A DNA stretch of 34,065 nt, from the NCBI GenBank assembly GCA_947498455.1, contig CANMKK010000041.1, forward strand, positions 1-34,065. The letters are read 5' to 3'. The DNA comes from an uncultured Aquimarina sp. (GTDB lineage Bacteria > Bacteroidota > Bacteroidia > Flavobacteriales > Flavobacteriaceae). Both the position numbers and the translations under genes were made by a program. The notes below the pieces were generated by a model, which saw only the letters and a program-made list of their open reading frames with translations, did not search any database and had not been told where the DNA came from. Numbering within the stretch: the first letter of the stretch is position 1; every line of letters starts with the position of its first letter. Of this stretch, positions 30,625 through 34,065 are shown piece after piece.

Positions 30625-31611
30625 ATGAACAGAAATAGAACAGCTACAGTACAGCAAAAAAAGAAACCAAAACCCCTCTCCCAAAAACAAATCGTACTGA
30701 TCGGGTTGGGAGGCGGTGTGGCTTTGGGCATAGGATACCTTGCGTATACCCACTTTAGAAATAAAGCAGCCGCAAGGCGAAATATGATTAATAATTCGAT
30801 TACGGTTCCTTCAGAAGATATAGTAACAAAACCGAACTTGCCTGTTGCGGCTCGCAACTTTCCAATGAAGAGAGGAGCCAGGGGAACTTTGGTTGCTATG
30901 ATTCAGAACGCATTGTTGACCAAAGGGGGACAAGCCGCGATGATCATTCGGGAAACCAGTTTTAGGAATGGTGGTGTAGACGGAATATTTGGCAAAGGAA
31001 CCGAACGGGCATTACGAGCTGCAGGTTTTCCTTCAGTACTAACACAATCTAATTTTAAGACCCTTGTCGGTACCACCAAATCTTCAGGATTTGATGCTGC
31101 TACGATTTCCAAAGAAATCATCAATGCCGCGAATAAAAGAAACCTGTTTGGCGTACTAAGCGGACTCAAAAAAATCAATTCCGTAGGTCAATATCAACAA
31201 GTAAGCACTTTTTTTCAGGGAGTGCGAATTGTGGGAATCCGTGTGACTTCTTTGGTAAATGCATTGCTAAGTGTCGCTTTTAAACAAAAAGAACTAGAGA
31301 AAGTAAAGATCAGAGCAGAATTCAGAAGAATGGGATTAAAACAAAATACCCGTGGAATATGGTTTATCCCAGGACTTGGTACCATAGGAGCTTTTGATAT
31401 CAACTCAAATCAAATCAATAATGAATGGAATCTGGCCATTGTCCGAAAACCGACATTGCTTAAAGCAACTGACGGATCTTTTATTGTTCCGGAATTAGCT
31501 CCCAATACCGTGGTAGGATATATCACAGGAATGGAAAATGGGATCACTAGAATCTTGACACAATCCGGAGAAACGGTCTTTGCACCTACCAGAAACTTAT
31601 CCTCCATATAA
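30625..31611 (+). CDS. Membrane-anchored peptidoglycan-binding protein
   Basis: 328 residues. A membrane helix at ~25-45 (IVLIGLGGGVALGIGYLAY) follows a basic start. Residues ~75-145 form a PG_binding_1-like domain with the hallmark VDGIFGKGTERALRAAGF (118 on). The middle is helical (VLSGLKKINSVGQYQQVSTF, LLSVAFKQKELEKVKIRAEF) and the end beta-rich. It likely spans from membrane to wall, as a lysis or entry factor. It starts 1 nt after the previous stop. Confidence 0.7.
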   Translation: MNRNRTATVQQKKKPKPLSQKQIVLIGLGGGVALGIGYLAYTHFRNKAAARRNMINNSITVPSEDIVTKPNLPVAARNFPMKRGARGTLVAMIQNALLTKGGQAAMIIRETSFRNGGVDGIFGKGTERALRAAGFPSVLTQSNFKTLVGTTKSSGFDAATISKEIINAANKRNLFGVLSGLKKINSVGQYQQVSTFFQGVRIVGIRVTSLVNALLSVAFKQKELEKVKIRAEFRRMGLKQNTRGIWFIPGLGTIGAFDINSNQINNEWNLAIVRKPTLLKATDGSFIVPELAPNTVVGYITGMENGITRILTQSGETVFAPTRNLSSI

Positions 31612-31641
31612 TACCAAATATTAAACTTAAAATAGAAAATA

Positions 31642-32034
31642 ATGAAAAAAATAATAGCGTGGCTGCAACAAATGCTAACGAAACTAAAACCGATATACCA
31701 ATATCTGACTGTCTGGAGGGAGCTTTCTTCTCTGGCGGTAGGATTGATCCTTTGGGTACATAGTGCGGTATTCTTACGATGGATCGATCCAACAGCCGGC
31801 ACGTATGATGCAGGAGTATTTCAGGTATATCTATTTGCAATCATTGGCATTTTTATCCTCCACGGAATTGTACGGATCCTAATGAAACTTATCTGGCCAA
31901 CATCCGAGGAATATCTCGATCATCACTTTAGAAATGATTTTAAAACCATTACACCATGGCAAAAACTAAAACTATCTACCTGTATCTTCTTTGCATTCTT
32001 ATTTGCAGTAGCAGTATTGGCCAGAGCTTTGTAA
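31642..32034 (+). CDS. Holin-like three-helix membrane protein
   Basis: 130 residues with three membrane helices (~33-50, ~62-82, ~110-128), a basic N-terminus and a short end. Size and place, directly upstream of a lysin, suit a holin. Its last helix is encoded by the same DNA that, in another frame, encodes the signal peptide of the following lysin (79-nt overlap). No family signature, so the holin call rests on layout. Confidence 0.6.
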   Translation: MKKIIAWLQQMLTKLKPIYQYLTVWRELSSLAVGLILWVHSAVFLRWIDPTAGTYDAGVFQVYLFAIIGIFILHGIVRILMKLIWPTSEEYLDHHFRNDFKTITPWQKLKLSTCIFFAFLFAVAVLARAL

Positions 32035-32531
32035 GCCGGACAACTACTGAAAATGATGAACAATACACCCGAACGTGTGTCAAAGAACTGTACGATTCCC
32101 AAGTTGGAGTTCGGGAAACAGGAGGTGCAAACCGTGGAATTCACGTAGAGAAATATCTGGCAAGTGTAGATTTAGATTCTGGATACGCTTGGTGTGCCGC
32201 TTTTGTGTCCTGGTGCTATCAGAATGCAAATATCCAGACCCCGCTCAGCGGGTGGGTGCCGAGTTATGCACTAAAGAGCAAACGCATTTATCACAGAGGG
32301 AAATTTGAGATAAAAGAACCACAATGTGGTGATGTATTTATGATATGGTATCACAAACTAAAAAGACCGGCACACATTGGCTTTGTAGATCAGTGGGGAG
32401 ACAAATGGATTGTTACGGTAGAAGGAAACACCAATGACAATGGTTCCAGAGAAGGTGATGGCGTGTACCGAAAACGAAGACTTAAAAAGCAGATATGGGC
32501 AGTATCGGACTTCGTCGGTAGCAGCCAGTAG
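31956..32531 (+). CDS. CHAP-type cell-wall amidase/endopeptidase
   Basis: 191 residues. A signal peptide (IYLYLLCILICSSSIGQSF) precedes a papain-like CHAP domain of phage-peptidase type: Cys80 (YAWCAAFVSWC), His140 (RPAHIGFVD) and Asn158 (VEGNTND). The EVGVRETGGANRG-like start of the domain is typical (GVRETGGANRG here). It cuts peptidoglycan peptides or the amide bond. The export signal means it can reach the wall without a holin. It overlaps the holin-like gene by 79 nt. Confidence 0.8.
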   Translation: MAKTKTIYLYLLCILICSSSIGQSFVSRTTTENDEQYTRTCVKELYDSQVGVRETGGANRGIHVEKYLASVDLDSGYAWCAAFVSWCYQNANIQTPLSGWVPSYALKSKRIYHRGKFEIKEPQCGDVFMIWYHKLKRPAHIGFVDQWGDKWIVTVEGNTNDNGSREGDGVYRKRRLKKQIWAVSDFVGSSQ

Positions 32532-32558
32532 CACTGGCAAGCAATAATTTCATATATA

Positions 32559-33221
32559 ATGTTAGCTAAAAGTTTACAAATATTACGAAGTAAAGGATAT
32601 AAAATTAATAAAGAACCTTATAGGCTGAATATTGTAGGGTATCGCAGTCGTTTTATGGGGAGTAATCGTTTTGATGATGAGATTCACGTGTTTTATACCA
32701 ATGAGAACAAAAAGTGGATATACCATATGTTTCAGGCAACTACAGATCCTGGGCAATATTGGTTAGAGAATCCTATGCATCCACAAGGAACAGCCTTTTT
32801 AAAAAAAGGACAGTATATAGATGCTTATAGTCTGGGCTTACACCGAGGTGTTTATCAGGCGTTGGTGCAAACTGCTCCAGTTCATGTTATCAGAAATTAT
32901 AAGCGCAAAGGGTTGTTTAAATGGTTTGAATCTGGATTTCAGGATACCGGTCGATTTGGGATTAATATTCATCGTGCCAGAAAACAAGGTACAACCAAGG
33001 TCATTGATGATTTCTCTGCAGGTTGTTTGGTATTTGCCAATGCAACTGATTTTGACCAATTTCTAAAACTATCTAACCAGCATCGAAAACGATATGGAAA
33101 CTCTTTTACATTGACATTGGTAGATTTTAGGGACGAACGTAGAAGAAGATTGCGCCATATTGCTTGGGGCTCGTTACTAGCAGCTGGGTGGTTATTGGTA
33201 TTGAACAGAATGAACCGATGA
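32559..33221 (+). CDS. L,D-transpeptidase-like wall enzyme, membrane-anchored
   Basis: 220 residues. The motif INIHR (His138) followed 14 residues later by SAGC (Ser153 to Cys156) matches the YkuD-type H...S-x-G-C active site of L,D-transpeptidases and related phage wall enzymes. Upstream segments (MFQATTDPGQYWLENP, LGLHRGVYQALVQ) supply the beta core. A C-terminal helix (HIAWGSLLAAGWLLVLNRM) anchors it. With the CHAP lysin and PG-binding protein it makes a third wall-active gene in a row. Stop overlaps the next start by 4 nt. Confidence 0.65.
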   Translation: MLAKSLQILRSKGYKINKEPYRLNIVGYRSRFMGSNRFDDEIHVFYTNENKKWIYHMFQATTDPGQYWLENPMHPQGTAFLKKGQYIDAYSLGLHRGVYQALVQTAPVHVIRNYKRKGLFKWFESGFQDTGRFGINIHRARKQGTTKVIDDFSAGCLVFANATDFDQFLKLSNQHRKRYGNSFTLTLVDFRDERRRRLRHIAWGSLLAAGWLLVLNRMNR

Positions 33222-33406
33222 AACTATCTAAAAATACACAGAAAGCCTCATTGGCATTGGTAGGAAGTATGCTAGGATTTATTATTGCCAAAAAATATGC
33301 TCCAAAGGAAACCTATCCATTTATATTGATCGGTGGATTTATAGGCAGTGTTTTGGGGGAAGAATTAATAAAAGAGGTGATGCCTCCTCCATTACAAAAA
33401 TCTTAA
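33218..33406 (+). CDS. Small two-helix membrane protein
   Basis: 62 residues from the ATG at 33218, which overlaps the preceding stop (ATGA); a longer upstream start at 33164 is rejected. Two hydrophobic stretches with Gly-x3-Gly spacing (ASLALVGSMLGFIIAKKY and YPFILIGGFIGSVLGEEL) form a hairpin. Likely co-translated with the transpeptidase-like enzyme. Confidence 0.65.
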   Translation: MKLSKNTQKASLALVGSMLGFIIAKKYAPKETYPFILIGGFIGSVLGEELIKEVMPPPLQKS

Positions 33407-33475
33407 GTAACAAGCAATTGATTATTGATAGTGAATGGATTAGGTTCGTTTCGTTCACTTTAAAATAGCAATATA

Positions 33476-33889
33476 ATGAAGATAGATACAGAAAGTTTAT
33501 ACATTGTGATGCATCCACATCCAAGAACCGAAGATTTTGAAGAAATCTTTGTGGATGCCGAGCGTAACCTGGCTGATCTGAAAGATTTGTTTTCCGGGGG
33601 AATTGAGGCAAGAGATATTTTTGGGATCTATACCGACAGAAAAAGCGCGCTCAAAGATGCGCTGAAACTTTGGGAAAAAGTGTTAAAATTAGAAGATGTA
33701 AGTGCTAACAAAAATAGAAAAGAGCGTTTTGGCGAATTTGTAGAGGAACTGGAAATGCTCTCTAACAAACATAATATCGCCATCGAATCCATTGGCGGAG
33801 TATACATTTTTAAAACCCCAATGATCATTACCTATGATCCTGATGAAACTTCAGGAGATTTGATATCCACATGGGAGGAAACTATTTAA
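33476..33889 (+). CDS. Soluble protein with LS-x-x-(H/Y)-x-(I/V)-AI-x-SI-GGV motif
   Basis: 137-residue acidic protein. The C-terminal region (RFGEFVEELEMLSNKHNIAIESIGGVYIF) contains a motif I have met in several Bacteroidota mobile-element and phage proteins, of unknown role. The N-terminal part has alternating helices and strands (LYIVMHPHPRTEDFEEIFVD, DRKSALKDALKLWEKVLKL). A much shorter protein with the same motif follows directly. Confidence 0.6.
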   Translation: MKIDTESLYIVMHPHPRTEDFEEIFVDAERNLADLKDLFSGGIEARDIFGIYTDRKSALKDALKLWEKVLKLEDVSANKNRKERFGEFVEELEMLSNKHNIAIESIGGVYIFKTPMIITYDPDETSGDLISTWEETI

Positions 33890-33899
33890 ATGATGCACA

Positions 33900-34004
33900 A
33901 TGACAGATCAAAAGGATAAAGAACAACGGCTTAAGGGGTTTCTAAAAGCATTAAAGAAGATATCCACCGAATATGGTGTGGCTATAAATAGTATCTGGCC
34001 GTAA
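33900..34004 (+). CDS. Short paralogue of preceding motif protein
   Basis: 34-residue open frame (MTDQKDKEQRLKGFLKALKK...) ending in ISTEYGVAINSIWP. It aligns with the C-terminal motif of the 137-residue neighbour (RFGEFVEELEMLSNKHNIAIESIGG), keeping the hydrophobic pattern and AI-x-SI but lacking the GGV end. It starts 10 nt after that gene's stop. It is a partial copy or a free-standing motif peptide; the final 61 nt of the window show nothing else. Confidence 0.45.
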   Translation: MTDQKDKEQRLKGFLKALKKISTEYGVAINSIWP

Positions 34005-34065
34005 ATTCAGAACATATTGATTTTTAATTTCATACCGTTTTTTTATAAGTTGAATGTATTATTGA

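Larger units (their letters stand above)
8639..34004. mobile_element. Putative tailless provirus or virus-derived element (partial)
   Basis: A replication and regulation set (8639-11329), an opposite-strand cargo island (11342-23177) and a late structural-plus-lysis operon (23362-34004) follow one another. The late part has wall enzymes, a holin-like gene, several small beta-rich proteins and many membrane proteins, but no terminase, portal, tail or conjugation genes. No integrase, att duplication or tRNA is visible, so both ends are unknown; the inverted repeat at 6633-6712 could mark the left end. The virus call is an inference. Confidence 0.45.

Noticed and set aside
1..34065. CRISPR array, tRNA, rRNA, insertion sequence, integrase, T6SS or conjugation genes
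   Set aside because: None is visible. The repeats found are too short, too few or too irregular for CRISPR, and no transposase, recombinase, Tra or tail motif was recognised.

Overview
The window is AT-rich, uses almost only ATG starts without strong Shine-Dalgarno sites, and has Bacteroidota-type families and lipoprotein or Sec leaders. It most likely comes from a marine-type flavobacterium (class Flavobacteriia). The genus cannot be read from it. There is no tRNA, rRNA, CRISPR array, transposase or integrase gene in the window.

Region 1 (about 74-6598, + strand) is a ribosomally made peptide (graspetide-like, 'grasp-with-spasm') locus. Two tandem 67-residue precursors share a Gly-Gly leader. 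They are followed by a strong hairpin, an ATP-grasp peptide ligase (gwsG type), a small overlapping protein, and a SPASM-domain maturase without an N-terminal radical-SAM triad (gwsS type). Then come a secreted protein with TIKI/ChaN/erythromycin-esterase-like His/Glu motifs, a 2OG-Fe(II) oxygenase, an S41-type serine protease lipoprotein and a further lipoprotein. The likely chain is precursor, ester/amide cross-linking, optional hydroxylation, then periplasmic or surface processing.

Region 2 (about 6600-11330) appears to open an integrated or plasmid-like element. It has an 18-bp imperfect inverted repeat, two unrecognised helical proteins (one possibly RteC-like), a free-standing RNA-polymerase-alpha-CTD-like protein, a compact operator-like region, a 53-residue protein, a MerR/excisionase-like HTH protein, and a winged-helix replication-initiator-like protein.

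Region 3 (11342-23177, all - strand) is a cargo island. It holds many small membrane or acidic orphan proteins that look like polymorphic-toxin immunity genes (SUKH-like, DUF7660-like, DUF6882-like), one decayed member, a 982-residue DUF6493-like plus SWIM zinc-finger pair, a Cys-rich HEAT protein and a small HTH regulator. An imperfect repeat plus an internally deleted copy of that HTH gene brackets 17.46-23.17 kb, suggesting that part of the cargo arrived by recombination at the regulator.

Region 4 (23362-34004, + strand, tightly packed) is the most interesting part. It is a late-operon-like run: a LEA14-like anchored protein, a transglutaminase-like Cys protease, a large basic membrane protein, a Gly-rich membrane protein, several small beta-rich proteins resembling jelly-roll or capsomer candidates, a coiled-coil protein, a protein with an annexin-like repeat, a peptidoglycan-binding membrane protein, a holin-like protein overlapping a CHAP-type lysin, and an L,D-transpeptidase-like enzyme. 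There is no terminase, portal, tail, sheath or conjugation gene. My best inference is a tailless, possibly membrane-containing provirus or a virus-derived particle system, with its packaging enzyme and integrase outside the window or absent. Its intergenic spaces carry unusual mini-hairpin arrays and 8-nt periodic repeats.
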